Positions 1-12,987 are shown, counted from the first letter of the stretch. The stretch: 64,000 bases of DNA from Sebastes aleutianus (GCA_916700875.1 CAKAKS010000060.1:3705334-3769333), one strand, 5' to 3'. The notes: generated by a model from the letters alone, not told the origin. Numbers and translations are program-made.

Positions 1-2200
1 GTCCTCCACCGGCAGCCTACCTCTTCCTCACACACCCCCGTCTGTCTCTGACCGCTCCTCACAAAGGTGATTATAAACCCATTAATCAGATTATGTCATG
101 GGTTACATGTGGTCTGCATTTTGTTATATGACTCAGTGTCTTAGATAAACAACAGGGGTCTTTTATTCCATCCGACGGTACCACTGTTTTCACTCGGATG
201 GAGCACGGAGAAAATTGGTCCGAAGCGATGCGCTGGTGTGCGCCGGGGTAATTGACCAATTTGTGGGATTTTTCAGATGGCCATGGCTTGGTGAGCCCCG
301 GTCTACAGTAAGTGATCCCTCGCAGTAAATGTCACATGCGGTCAAGTAGCCACCTGGGTGGATCCACAGAGGTCCACCCGACGAAGAGTTCTCGGTTTTC
401 TCTCCAGATGGATTCTGCAGTTTTGATTCGGAGAGATTTCCAAGTCCACACCAATATCCGCCCATATTACCATATGACCACACTTGACGTGACTTTGCGC
501 TGCACAGAGCGAGCGTATCCTGGGAGGTCTGCAGTGTTAAGACTCAGTTCCACCAGAAATCCACATTTAGTTGGCGAATTATTCTGGTCAGAAATCACTC
601 ACAAAGTATCAGTTGTCCTTCACCACACTTTGGAATTCACAAATCTGCCTCGCATTTTGGAGCCATTACACACTCGGTTAAATCATCAAATAACGTTACT
701 TTAGACACTGTCAGAAAGTGATCCAGGGATGCTGAATGCAAATTGGCAGTTACACTTTATATTTGAAGTGGCGTTGACCCCAAAAGTCAACAGTGCTTTT
801 CAAACTATGCGTGGCTATGTGGAGCTTTTTCTTCTCTTTTTTTTAAAAGATTTGATCTTTTTATTACTCGAGCAGTAGCAGCTAATGGAGGCCTTCAAGA
901 GGAAGTGGTAGTTGTTTGAAGTGGTGGTTCTGATACAGGAGTCTCTTTCATCACAGTGGGACACAGTCTCTGAGCTTTAATGGAAATCATAATGCATGTT
1001 CATAACTGCCCAAAGGTAAAAGGGGCTGGATCCCGTCTTCATGCCAAGCTTCACGAAGTGATTTGGTGTTATTATATTTAGGTGTAAAAGTTTGCTGAAT
1101 TTGCAACTACTCTACCTATATAGACACATTTATTCCACTCTACATGTATGTTGATATGTGTGTCAGAGAAAGACAGAGTTTGGTCATTTTGGTCACACAC
1201 ATGCATGCCATGATTTTGATTCCATTTTATTTACACTCATTATTCTAATGTACCATGACATCCTGTAGATGCAACTCACATTTATCCTCATACAACGGTT
1301 CGTATGATATCATACGAAAAGTTATTCCTCATTTTTTTGTGCGTTTACCTACGAATGTCCAGCAACACGTGAAGCACGTGTCAATTTCCACTCCAGTCTT
1401 TTCACAATAAACTTCTGTCTTCACAGGAAACAACCTGGTTAGGTTTAGGCAACAAAACGACTTAGTTAAGTTTAGGAAAAGATCGTGATTTGGGTTAAAT
1501 TAACACCATAAGTGGCGTATGGAAGAAGGGAAACAGAGAAGTTACGTGACAAATAAATCAACATTGATTTCTGGTTTCATACGGGGTATGAGCATTGGTT
1601 TCCCTAGGCGGAAGTCCAGTATTTTTTAAGCCAACCATCCACCCCGACCTCCTCAATATGCAGCGTTTGTCGCTCTTTATACTTCCTGGTTCACAGTTAC
1701 GTGGATCCCGTACGAATTGATTTCATGGGCTATATACGAATTACAGTACATCGCTTTTTGTAGCTATAGCTCCCAACGGTGCATGAGATCAGCCTGCTCT
1801 CTGTAGGCACTTTTGTAAGTAGCAGCTCTGAGATCTTAATGAACAGTGAAGTGCTGGGAAGCCGGCCTCTCCATTAGCTTCCGTGTCTCTGTATCGAGGA
1901 GATCCCTATTCCAGACAGACTCCGAGACATCCAAAAACTTTTTTCACCCTCCCCTGAAGGAATGTAGACTTAGCTCAGAAAAAAGAACAACAAAGACCAC
2001 TGAAAAAGGGTCTCATACCAAACCAAAAAACAAACAAAGAGCCCCTTTACCATGTCAGAGCTATCATTAAAGGCCCCTTTAACTATCAGTAGCCGATGTG
2101 CATTCAATCTCTATTTCCTAAATGAGGGGTTGCCTGAGATGGGGGGGCCTTAAAACCCGATGTTGCCTCTCTCACCTGGGTCCCTTTGTTCTCCCGCCAG
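1..2200 (+). other. nfatc1: nfatc1 intron upstream of the first exon in the window
   Basis: No coding exon is recognisable here. The preceding exon of the family encodes the YELRIEV...HYETEGSRGAVK DNA-recognition segment, which I could not find on either strand. The stretch ends in a polypyrimidine tract and CAG acceptor at 2198-2200. It carries a dispersed repeat at about 1265-1775. The segment at 190-700 is open in several frames but matches nothing I know. Confidence 0.7.
1265..1775 (+). mobile_element. Dispersed repeat, copy in + orientation
   Basis: This is the same family as 41,868-42,418 but on the opposite strand. Near its left end it contains the palindrome cgtatgatatcatacg. It lies wholly in the intron before the first exon in the window. 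No ORF of note is present. Confidence 0.7.
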
Positions 2201-2403
2201 CTTTATGGCTACATGGAAAGCGAGCCGCTCACCCTGCAGCTGTTCATAGGGACCGCAGACGACCGCCTCCTGCGACCACATGCCTTCTACCAGGTCCACC
2301 GCATCACTGGCAAAACCGTCTCCACCGCCAGCCATGAAGTCATGCAATCCAACACCAAAGTTCTGGAGATCCCTCTGCTGCCTGAGAACAACATGAGAGC
2401 CAT
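2201..2403 (+). CDS. nfatc1: nfatc1 coding exon: Rel homology region, N-terminal subdomain
   Basis: The exon translates from LYGYMESEPLTLQ through GTADDRLLRPHAFYQVHRI to LEIPLLPENNMRA, 67 codons plus two bases. This is the part of the NFAT Rel homology region just after the DNA-recognition loop, which lies in the exon upstream of the window. The start follows a CAG acceptor at 2198-2200 and enters in phase 0. The end is set by the donor GTGAGT at 2404, which splits an isoleucine codon (AT|A) completed by the next exon. GTADDRLLRPHAFYQVH separates NFATc1 from NFATc2, which reads GTADERILKPHAFYQVH. No frameshift or missing residue is seen. Confidence 0.96.
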
Positions 2404-2776
2404 GTGAGTGCTCTTAGACCTTCAAAAGTCGCCTATCAATCTTTTTTCCCTCTCCACATTCTTCACTGGTAACCCTCTACTTTAAAATATACCCGCAAAA
2501 ACACACACTCTTCTTTCTCTCAGCACCTTCCTCTTTGCTTTAGCTCTACAAACAGAATGCATGATGATAGGTGCTTTACAGCACACACTTCTGAGTAGGC
2601 CTTCAAAACTGAGATCTGTGCTTTCACCCCAAGAGATGCATGGTTTCTAAGGAAGTGAAATAAGTACTCATTGTCCACACCATATGGTCCACACACTGAG
2701 TTCACGGGTGACTTAGGACTCTAAAGTCTACAGGCTTGCAGTTGTAAAATAAATGTCCGACCAGGAGCCATTGCAC

Positions 2777-3226
2777 CAGTGCTGGAAGAAGTACTCAGAT
2801 ATTTTACTTACGTAAAAGTAGCAGTACTACAGTGTAGAAATACTCTGTTACAAGTAAAAATCCTGCATTCTAAATCTTACTTCAGTAGAAGTACAAAAAG
2901 TATTAGCATTAGAATAGTACAAAAAGTAAGAGTACTCATTTTGCAGAATGGCCCTTTTCAGAATCATATGTATTATATTACTGGATGTTGCAGCTGGTAA
3001 AAGTTGGGCTAATTTACATTACTTTATATACTGCTGGGTAGCTCAATAATGTATTAGTTGATATATATTTTGTATTATAAATCCGAATTTGTCAAGTAAC
3101 TATTAACTAAAGCTGTAATATAAATTTAATGAAGTTAAAGTTCAGTTATAAATTAGCATAAAATGGAAATACTCATGTACTACAAAGTGTACTTAAGTAA
3201 ATGTACTTAGTTACATTCCACCACTG
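2777..3226 (+). mobile_element. hAT-like non-autonomous DNA transposon (MITE)
   Basis: The element begins CAGTGCTGGAAGAAGTACTC and ends ACATTCCACCACTG, so its ends form an imperfect inverted repeat (CAGTGGTGGAA-type). The interior is rich in AAGTA/TACTT motifs, a pattern I recognise as a very abundant percomorph repeat. The flanking 8-mers are cattgcac (2769-2776) and tattacac (3227-3234), identical at 6 of 8 bases, as expected for an aged 8-bp hAT target duplication. It has no coding capacity. Confidence 0.75.
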
Positions 3227-6001
3227 TATTACACATAAATTATGATCCTAGTAATGGGGCATGCCATTTAGCAATAGCAAAACAATGTCAATTTATGACC
3301 GTTAAGATCTATAAAGGAATAGAAAGTGCACAAATTACTCTTTATGTCTTTAATGCACACATATGCTTAGTAAACTTAAATAAATATGGCCCTTTTCAGA
3401 GCAGACATTTAGATTTGTCATAGTAGGAAAACCACAGGTGTTGCTAATAACAGTACCGATGGTGCGTTCAGGGTCCCAGTCAGCCATGACATGATATCAT
3501 TGTGTTTTTCCTACTGTGACATGTCAAAACTGTCTTCTGTGAAAAAGCTCTTTTTCTAAATGAACAACTGATAGACAACAGTGGCAGTCTGTCACACCAT
3601 GACCAGCAAGAGACTTGTAGGAAAAGACTATGTGAGTGGAAGTATGAGAAGTTTGAAAACGTTTAGCTTTTAGCTGAATTTAGCTAAATGTTAACTTACT
3701 GTAAGCCGTGCTACAGGAAGTAGCTCTTGTGTTTCACTTACATCCCTTTAAGCTCACAAACAGTAACATTGTTAACAAACTCTGAAACACTTAAAGGTTG
3801 TGCTAACACACAATTTGCCATTACCTGCTTTTCTACTGTAAATGTTATGTAAATGTAAATGTCTGCTCATTTTGAGTTCTGGTGGTCTGTGAGCTCAAAC
3901 AGAAATTAGCTGACATATTTTACTTTGTGAAAGTGTGGTTAGAATTGCACGAAGTACTCTCCTGAATAGTTTATCTTTAAAAACATTAGCATCAGTTTGC
4001 TAGGCTGAGGTAAATGAGCCTTAGCCTCATCCTTCCTCCGGACTCGCAGTAGTCCAGGGGACTGTGCTCTGCGGTGTGTCCAGGCAGTAGCTCCTGTCCT
4101 GGGGCTCCATCCAGACTAGGGTGCAGTGGATTTAGTTGGACTGGGGCCCAGGACTCTGGGTTATGGATAAAAACCGCTATATCCGAACATAGGTTACATA
4201 AGACCGTTACCTCTCACCGCACCTCAAGTTTATCCTTCTCCCTGTTTTAAAGTTGAAAGTACTTAAATTGTGCCTAAAAAGAATCAGTTATGATTTAATA
4301 CATCTCTATTTTACTCTCGTGTTTGTTTAAGTGCATAAATGCAAAGATATTTATAGGACATACGAGTTTCCTGACTGGACACTGGCCTTCTTTGGTCGAG
4401 CATGAATGATTTTAACATTCATGCTGCCTTACAATATCATTTCCAACAATACCACAATATCCCTTATATTGTATCATATTTAGGGTCGCCCCTCACCCAT
4501 TTGACTTAATGTGTCCCTCAGGATGCAAACGATATTGAAAAAATATTACAAGAGGAAGTTTCTGTTCCCCTCTGTCGTCAGCACACACGCCAAAGGAAGA
4601 GGAGTGAAAGCTCTCTCTTTCTCCCCCGACCATTTGAAAGGTCAAAGAAAAGCCTTTAACTGTCTCTTTCCACTGAACTGTTTAACAGTCGTCTTGATAA
4701 CGCAGCATCCATCGCTCTGCTCTCGTGCCAGCAATCATTTGCTCGCTGTGTGGGATGCAGACAGTCGAGAACTGCAGTCAAACTTTCAGACAGTTTCAAT
4801 CTGTCTTTCTTTTCTTATTCTAGGAAAATCCATCTCATACACATACGGTAGCTTAATTTAAAGTCATATATATCCTTCTGCAAATTCATAAGAAAAACTA
4901 GAAGACTAGTCTAAACATTCCTTTGCTGGAGATTCATCCTGTGTTTGTTTTAAAACTACATGCACCACAAAACACTTACATCATGCGAGGCTGATAAGGA
5001 GTGGGTAGTCAGCGTTGCATATTATTTATTCAAACTGTCCAAACCAAAGTCAAGGGGAGAAATCGTTTGGTATAAAACCTGACATTTACCCTGTTCCAGG
5101 AATAGAGCCAAAAAAGCTACCATGTAAAATAATAGAAATGCCAAACCAAATCCCATTCGTATTCCCTCACTTTTTTTACCAGCCACACTAGTTTTATTTA
5201 AATTCATGAAAGGCCACGTCTGAAAATGCATGCCTTTTTTCCACTAAGAAAAGGGAAAGAAAATGTACCCCTATACCTTCCAAATTGTGAAATAAAATAA
5301 AGACAGACAGCTTAGAAACGAGTCGAACGCTACACGTGGCAATGATTAACAGAGGTTTTAAACATATGAAGTGTAAGGCTTCAATGGTGTGAAGGGACTG
5401 GAGAGGCTTGGTGCGCTCAGATAGCCATAAAGTGACTTTAGTGTATACAGACTGCAGGCTGATGGGACCTTGTTTGATGGTGGTAAGCCACGGTGTGCTC
5501 AGTCAGTCCAGAGGATTCCTCCGGAGAGCTGCTAATTCTTAAACCACCGTGACCCTTTAAAACTGTGATGTGAAGTCATTAATGTCCAATTCTGTCTTTG
5601 ATGACATGCTGGATTAATAATGACACGGTCACGCTCCGGTGGACTTCCAGTGAGTGATCTGTAACACCAGCGGGGACTTCATGTGCAGCTACTCGGCTCG
5701 CTGTCTCAGTTTAAACAGCCAGAGTCATCAAATTTGCTCCCGTCAGCCTTTATCCATACAGTACTGTACCTTCTGTAGAAAACAGTGTGTAGGAAGCATC
5801 CTGTGTGATTACACGTTGGGCTTCATGCAGCAACATTCTCTTAAATTGCTCTTATATTTTCAACTTTCTGTTAAGCGAAAAAATCCGACAAGTCAACTCC
5901 AGATGCACCAAATGTTCTTAACCATCCAAATCTGCTCTTACCCAGGTGTGCTGAATGATGAATCTCACTTGATTGTATATTGGTGGCTGATTGTTTATTA
6001 T

Positions 6002-6900
6002 TAGCATAGGTAACGCCCTCTAAACACTAAGGGAAGGCATTAGCATAAGTAACACCCCCTAAACACTGTATAAGGGCAGGTACTAGCATAGGTAATGCCC
6101 CCTAAACACAATATAATTAAAGGTATTATCATAGGTAACGCCTCCTAAAGACCATATAAAAGCAGGTATTGGCATAGTTAACGCCCCCTATATACTAAGG
6201 GCAGGTATTAGCATAGGTAAAACCCCCTAAATACTAAGGGGCAGGTATTAACGCCCCTAAACACATTATATAAGAGCACGTATTATCATAGGTAATGCCT
6301 CCTAAACACTATATAAGGGCAGGTATTAGCATATGTAATGTCCCCTAAACACTATATATTTGCCGGTATTAGCATAGGTAATGCCCCCTAAACACATTAT
6401 ATAAGAGCACGTATTATCATAGGTAACGCCCCCTAACACAATATAAGAGTATATAATATCATAGGTAACGCCCCCTAAACACTAAGGGAAGGTATTAGCA
6501 TAGGTAACACCCCCTAAACACTAAGGGAAGGTATTAGCATAGGTAATGCCCCCTAAACACATTATATAAGAGCACGTATTATCATAGGTAACGCCCCCTA
6601 ACACAATATAAGAGTATATAATATCATAGGTAACGCCCCCTAAACACTAAGGGAAGGTATTAGCATAGGTAACACCCCCTAAACACTAAGGGAAGGTATT
6701 AGCATAGGTAACGCCCCCTAAACACAATATAAGGGGAGGTATTAGCATAGGTAACACTCCCTAAATACTAAGGTAAGGTATTAGTATAGGTTACGCCCCC
6801 TAAATACTAAGGGCAGGTATTAGCATAGGTAGCACCCCCTAAATACTAAGGGAAGGTATTAGCATAGGTAACGCCCCCTAACATTATAGGACAGGTGTTG
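6002..6900 (+). repeat. Minisatellite array, ~33-40 bp units with higher-order repeat
   Basis: About 22 head-to-tail units share the core ATTAGCATAGGTAACGCCCC followed by CTAAACACTAAGGGAAGGT. Unit length varies because the second half alternates between a short CTAAGGG form and a longer ATATAAGAG form. A block of several units repeats with a 165-bp period: the marker attatataagagcacg occurs at 6396 and again at 6561, and a related copy lies at 6265. The array is intronic and ends about 215 bp before the next exon. Most units carry no stop-free frame. Confidence 0.92.
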
Positions 6901-7113
6901 TGCCGTGTGCAAATACCTGCACATGCCCAAGAATTGGAGAGAAAAACATGCTGTAAGAAAAAGAAGAACTTAGATGTAATAATATAGCTGTAATTACTCT
7001 AAAACATATAATAATCTTAATTGCCTTGAACCAAAAAAACAAAACTTATCTTTAATACATAATGTCATGTTTGAAATGTGGTGTTAAATTTTTCCTTCAC
7101 CCTCTTGTCCCAG

Positions 7114-7286
7114 AATTGATTGTGCAGGGATCCTGAAGCTGCGCAATTCGGACATCGAGCTTCGCAAAGGAGAAACCGACATCGGACGTAAAAACACACG
7201 CGTGAGACTGGTGTTTCGGGTGCACATCAACCAGCCCAACGGCAGGACGTTGTCCCTGCAGGCTTCTTCGAACGCCATTGAATGCT
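7114..7286 (+). CDS. nfatc1: nfatc1 coding exon: end of RHR-N, linker to RHR-C
   Basis: After completing the split isoleucine codon the exon reads IDCAGILKLRNSDIELRKGE, then TDIGRKNTRVRLVFRVHIN and ends SNAIEC. This matches the last strands of the N-terminal Rel subdomain and the linker to the C-terminal (IPT/TIG) subdomain. The acceptor is CCCAG at 7109-7113 and the donor GTAAGT starts at 7287, leaving one base (T) of a serine codon. In the NFAT family the segment RKGETDIGRKNTRVRLVFRV is almost invariant, which makes the call secure. The length of 173 bp keeps the phase pattern 2 to 1. Confidence 0.96.
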
Positions 7287-8256
7287 GTAAGTCTCACAGA
7301 AATAAACTGGCTTTTCTCTTGGCTCTCCACTTAAGCAAAAGGTGGCATCTATTGTTGTAATCCAATAAACTGAGCTACTATTTTATTACCTGCTGGAGCG
7401 AATTCAGCGCCTCTGCAGCCAATAAGCTTTTATATGATCAAAGCAATTTGCCAAGGCAATAGATGCATTGTGCGTGATGCCAGACACACGTGTTATCTAT
7501 CTCAGCTCCCATTTTATGACTGAATGCACAAGTTATTGTGGTAAGACTACCCCATTAGCACAGGTTCCACAAAGGTCATTTGCCAGCCCCAGTTTTGGCA
7601 CGGTTGAATGAGCGCTTTGAAAGAAACCTCTGTTTCCTTGTCATTCGTTTGTGTTTTCAGGTGTGATGTTATTTGCACCCAAGGAAGCCAATTAAAGTTA
7701 GATGCTGGCTTTATAGTTTATAGTCTAAAGTGGATGTTAATCTGAGTTGGTTGGTTCATCATTACGGAGAAGGTTTATGCAGTGCATTTTAGATTTCTTT
7801 TGTGCTTTAGTGATTCTAAAATGATGCAATGGGATAATGGATTAAATGCACAGTAATATGATAATAAATATATGTGACTCTGGCTGTGAATCTGATCACT
7901 AAATCCCAGAGGCTAAAGGAGACTAGCTAGCCACAGTTACAGAAAGCAGAGACAGGTGGTTGGCGATAGGCTTCTTGATGGAAAATAATGACTAAGAATC
8001 AGATCATGAAAATGTTCAGTTGTCTGCCTTTTTCATTGTCATTTAAAGAGCTGCTGTTGGCTGAAAACCTCTTAGCTAGGGGTCATGAAATCACCATAAT
8101 AAAGTTGATAAGTCTGTTTCCTTAACCAAGAACTGCTGTTTTACTGGCTTTGCGCCGGGCTTGTGCTTCTTGGAGTGGATGGAGATCAGGCAGTGAGTTT
8201 ATGTAGGCTCACACACTGTATTGAAATGTGTGTGTGTGTTCCCCCCCTTCCAACAG
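7287..8256 (+). other. nfatc1: nfatc1 intron, 970 bp
   Basis: Unique-looking, AT-rich intron with donor GTAAGT and acceptor CCAACAG preceded by a TG run and a C-rich tract. No repeat or extra exon is recognised. Confidence 0.9.
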
Positions 8257-8397
8257 CCCAGCGCTCAGCTCAGGAGCTTCCCTTGGTGGAGAAGCAGAGT
8301 GTGGATAGTTACCCCGCCACCGGAGGCAAAATGATGCTCCTGAGTGGCCTCAACTTCCTCCCCGACTCCAAGGTGGTGTTCGTGGAGAAGGCCCAGG
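8257..8397 (+). CDS. nfatc1: nfatc1 coding exon: RHR-C (IPT/TIG) domain, first part
   Basis: The exon reads (S)QRSAQELPLVEKQSVDSYPA, then GGKMMLLSGLNFLPDSKVVFVEKAQ. RSAQELPLVEKQS is diagnostic of NFATc1; NFATc2 has RSAHELPMVERQ. The LSGLNFLPDSKVVF segment is the typical first strand and loop of an IPT/TIG fold, which packs on DNA and takes part in contacts with partner factors. The acceptor is CAACAG at 8251-8256 and the donor is GGTAAGAG with GT at 8398. It is 141 bp, phase 1 in and phase 1 out. The frame stays open past the donor to 8645, but nothing there looks conserved. Confidence 0.96.
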
Positions 8398-9319
8398 GTA
8401 AGAGCTGCCGTCACCGGGCAATGTTTACTGCCTCTCAATTTCCCCCTCTTAATATCTCTTTCAAACGTCTCTCTCTCCCTCTCTGCCTCCGTCGCGTTTC
8501 CTCGGCCTCTCCTCCCGTCAAAATAGAGCAGGCCCTGCCAGAGAGCCACATGTGGTGTGCATTAAGCCACTATATTTTTAACCAAAGCGTATTTACATTT
8601 GCTGAAGTTTCCATTGCCTGTTCGCTGGTGCTCGCCACAAGTTAAGGAATGAATCACAACCAGGGCATGTGCAACGTCTCTTTCTCTCACTTTCCCTCTC
8701 TCTCCCTCGCTGTCTCTCCCTCCCTGACTCCCTTGCTTTTGACATTTAACGCTCTCCCTCTTACTTTCACTACTGCAGCTCCCTCTTCCTCCCATTCTAC
8801 CGGATACTCACCGCGGCTGCATGTCGGTTAAGAGGCTATTTCTTTCTTTCTTGTCCAGATTTTTTCGGCCGTTCGTTTCCTCCCTGTGTGGGAGGGAGCA
8901 ATGGTAAAAACACTGCTGATGAAGTTTGCAAGCGAATGATCATTTCCTTTATTGCACCCACTAAATCAAAGCAAAGGTCAAACACAGTGATACCTCTGAT
9001 GTCTGTTGAAACTCAATGACGATGAGTAACAAGTAAGGAAGGATGAGGGAGACATCTCTGATAGTATCCTGAATATCTAACTGAATAATCATCCATTTCA
9101 TCATTTCTGCTGATGATTTTGTTTAGAAATTCCCTAGTTGCACTCAAAAATACTTAGCACCCTTTCATCTTTTACTTTTTTTAACACTTTCTAGACCAAG
9201 AGGTTTTTAATCAGAAATAAAAAATAAAGACAAAACATACACTCCTAATATTAGATGATCATTTTCTTTACATGCATTTATATTATTATTATGTGTCATG
9301 TCCAACTCGCATGGGCTTA

Positions 9320-9625
9320 CAAGACACACAATTCATATACTGTAAGCCTGATCCAGATTGCTGCGATTACATTTTCAAAACTAGAAGTGCAAGGCCGTGC
9401 CCTATCTCGCAATGTTGACGAAAGTGAAAAATGATTTGTGTATCCGCCCCGAGATTCAGATACACTCCAAAATGTAATGGGTTCTTTCTTCCTCGGCCCG
9501 TGCAACACCCTTCCACCAAGTTTCATGAAAATCGGACCAGTAGTGTTTTCCGTAATCCAGTTTACAATCAGACAAACAAACCGAACCAAAAAACATAACC
9601 TCCTTGGTGTAGGTGACAATACTGC
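9320..9625. repeat. Dispersed repeat fragment, possibly a LINE/SINE 3' tail
   Basis: This stretch contains phrases I recognise from a widespread fish repeat: gcaaggccgtgccctatctc, ccaccaagtttcatgaaaat, a run of acaaacaaac-like triplets, and acataacctccttggtg at the end. It is probably the 3' tail of an RTE-like LINE or a SINE using it. The class is uncertain and no coding remnant remains. Confidence 0.5.
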
Positions 9626-12600
9626 AAATTAAAGCTGGAGAAATCAGAGTAAATACTTCACATATATATTTCAGTATTGTATAGAATCCTTTAAATTGTT
9701 TACTTGTCAAGTGTCGTCCTATGTACCTGTATTTATATAACGAATGTAATACAGTTTAAGTTTAATAATTGGTTAGAAAACTACTGAATTCACTGCCTAA
9801 ATCAGTAGAACATACTTTGTCACTGCTTCAACAAATGTCACGCAAAATTGAGTCGTGTTTAATTCACCCCAAATTCATAAAGCTGTTCTTCAGTGACTTC
9901 AAAAAAGAAGACAAGATAAAAAATAACATCTCCTCTACCTCGCCTCACCCTGTGAGAGAACTCTTAAGCACCTCAGGGGTTAAGGGATAGGTAGAGATGG
10001 GGTGAGGGGAGGTGGATGAACTTGGTAATATGGGGTCTCCCTCCTCCTGGCTTTACTTAGTCATGGAGGGGGATCCCCTGGAGAGGAAAGCCCATACATA
10101 CACAACACCTCCGCCTCTCAACTCCCCGCTATTTGAGACTCCTGACCCTTTCTAGTTTGGGTTACCCCTTTTTCACCCCCCCTCTCTCTCTCTCTTCCTC
10201 ACTGCCAACCTTGGGTTCTCTGTTTCCTCTTATTCTCTCATTTCACTCCCTCATCCTCCGCTCTTCTTACCTCTATCCTCGATACCCGTTAAAGACATTA
10301 GCCGGTGTGCAGCTCTGCGCTAGCGGGATCCCCACACTCGCGCCTGCCATCGACATTTCAGCGGTTTGTTTTCCGTCTCTGTGGTGTCGAGAAGGGGAGA
10401 GAGAGATCGAAAGAGAGGTTGTCTGTCTACTACTTAGTCTGCTTTTATGTAAACTTTAATGACCCACCACTTCCAGGGTCTCCTAAGTCAGAAAGCCCAT
10501 TACAGACAGACCAACACACATGCACACACAGGAACACACACACACACATTACTCACTAATGGCAACTATCTATGAGCAGGTATGGAGTGTGGAAAAGTAC
10601 TTATGTCCCAAATATACTGCAAAATATTGTCTTTTGGCATTTTAATCAGAGAATCCCGCTGTTTCATGAAGGTTCTCAGACTTAAAATTTCTCCCGATTG
10701 TTGATTTAGAAGGACCAAACTGGAATGAGGAAAAAAAGAAACCAATAAAATTATAATTATATTACAGATTTATTCTATAACTTTGGTTTTATTTTCCTCT
10801 GGAAAAGTTCATGACTAAACGCACCCATGAAATACAGAGCATTGCACCGCAATAATTACTACTCGCAGACATGTGCTTATGCACACACAGTGGGACACAC
10901 ACGTGCGCACGCACAGCCGAGCGCTTTGTACAGCACAACACCAATCACTGCGTTTGCCACAGTGGTGACAGCCATTACTGTTGCTGCCATCGAAGGTCAG
11001 GACGGCTGCTCATTTTCCAAAATTGACTCCAATAAACACCTTCCAGAAAATTCCACAAATCCTAAGGAGCACCAGACGGTTTTCGAGTGTCCCAATTCCA
11101 ACTTGTGTGAATGATTAAACCGTCCAAGTTTAGTCGGAGGCAGATCGCACACAGCACAAAAAGCCTATTAGCCCAAATGAGACAGCCATGAATCATAAAT
11201 ACATGTATTTCTTTAACTGTTTCCAATTGCTTTCACACACACACTTAAGGAAGTAGCTGCTTTTAGCACAAACATACCCAGATGCCTGTTTTGGAATCGC
11301 CTGCCTTGAAAACAACAAGAGCAGATGTCAATTCATTACTAGACTATTAAATAATGGATGACATCAACATTTTAGAGATTGTCCCATTAATAGTTTTCTG
11401 GTTAAGTGATGAGAACATAGACACCAAAAACATCCACTAGTCCTTGGCAAATCATTGACACTGGTGCTCCGTGTTAGAGCTTGTTTTAGGGACCCGGGCC
11501 TCTGGCATTATCTTAAAAGTGAAAAAATTCTTATAAAATGTTATAAACATCAAGTAACCTTAATTGGAGATTTCTGAAAAATCTACCAGGGTGATACATA
11601 TTTTTTTAAAAGCTAGAAACATATTAATGAAAAGGCAAATAAATAACTTGGCTACATCTACAAGTGAGTTAAATTGTAAGTTAAATATTTAAAAAGTACT
11701 TTCTTGGTTAAAAGTAAGGTGTACTTCATAGATCTGCCTTTCATTAGTATTTCTGGTGTGAACATACAGTAGCGTGTGCTTTAATAGTTACATGTTTCAC
11801 CAGTGCAAATGATCTTTGAAGGGCAGATGTGGTGTTATCTTTTAATGGGAGAGTAGATAAATGGGAAACCCTGCTTCTATGTATTCTTTTAACCTGCTGT
11901 TCTGTTAAATCATATTTTCCCTTTGTCGGTCTTTCGCTGCCTCTTTAATCCACCTCTCCTTCTCTTTATGTTGTTGTTGATTGTCTGGCTGTCCCCCCTC
12001 CTGGGACGTCCTCAGTATCAAATGAGCAGAGCTCATAGCTGATGCCACTGCGGGAGACCTTAATGCGCCTTGAAAAATAATTACTTCTACTTTTCAAATG
12101 CCACGTCCGTCCCCACTGCTCCACTTCATCACCCACAGGAGAACTGATGCAAACTGTGTGCATCCACTGCGTGTGCGTTTGTGTTTGTTGTTGTGTACGC
12201 GGGCACGCGCCATCGCAGGTCGCCTGCGGGCCTGTTTGCGTTGTTCAGTAGGAAGTGTTTTCAGTGAGTCATCCGCGAGGGATTCCCTGTGGAGGGGTGA
12301 AACGGAAAAGGCAAGACCCTCAGAGGGTAGGTGGAGGGGAGGAAGAGGGGAGGCAAAGAAGACGGGGCTTCCTTAGAAATCCTGCTTGTGACCTTGTGTA
12401 CTGAGGCATCGGAGAATAGAAGTTATCATATGCTGTTTAGTGAATGAAAGCCATGAGTAGGGTCATGTGTCTTTTATACGGTAAATAAACTTTATTTATT
12501 CCTTCAATGGATGATTAATATAACAGCTTTTCCTAGTTTTTTAGTTCATCTCAGACCACACATAGGGAGAGCAAATGACTCAGACTGAAGCTAGATAATG

Positions 12601-12968
12601 ATAGACTCAAGAACCTCAAGTCCACATTTTTGTTTCTGCTGTAATGTAAACATTCTTCTCAACAGTAATTATTGTTGACATGTATTTTTAATAGGCCTTA
12701 TCGTTTTTTTCTCCGCCGTGGAGAGTCGTACCCTCCACGTAGCCGCAATGTGGGCATTTATGAAACTTTCCATCTGCTTTTGCATAGCTGTGCTCTCTTT
12801 TTATTATATGTACTTGTTGAGGTTGTGTCAGTGTTTTCAGTTTGCCCAAACCGCTCTTTTGGCGCAGGAGTAGGAGGACATACCTGGCGCACCTATTGCA
12901 GTGTGCGTTCTGGCTTGCCCTGCTTTCCATGGATGGAATGAGTGCTAGAGGCAGGGAAAATAGAGAGA

Positions 12969-12987
12969 GACAGACAGACAGACAGAC

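Larger units (their letters stand above)
2404..7113 (+). other. nfatc1: nfatc1 intron containing a MITE and a minisatellite
   Basis: This 4.7-kb intron is bounded by GTGAGT and a pyrimidine-rich tract ending CCCAG. It contains an hAT-like element at 2777-3226 and a tandem array at 6002-6900. The remaining sequence (about 3.3-6.0 kb) is AT-rich, with no recognisable exon on either strand. Confidence 0.85.

Noticed and set aside
1..66. Partial exon at the window edge ending ACAAAG|GTGATT
   Set aside because: None of its frames resembles the preceding NFATc1 exon (YELRIEV...GHPIVQ), so it is taken as intron.
6002..6900. CRISPR-like array
   Set aside because: Units are continuous tandem repeats with no unique spacers, and the window is a vertebrate genome.
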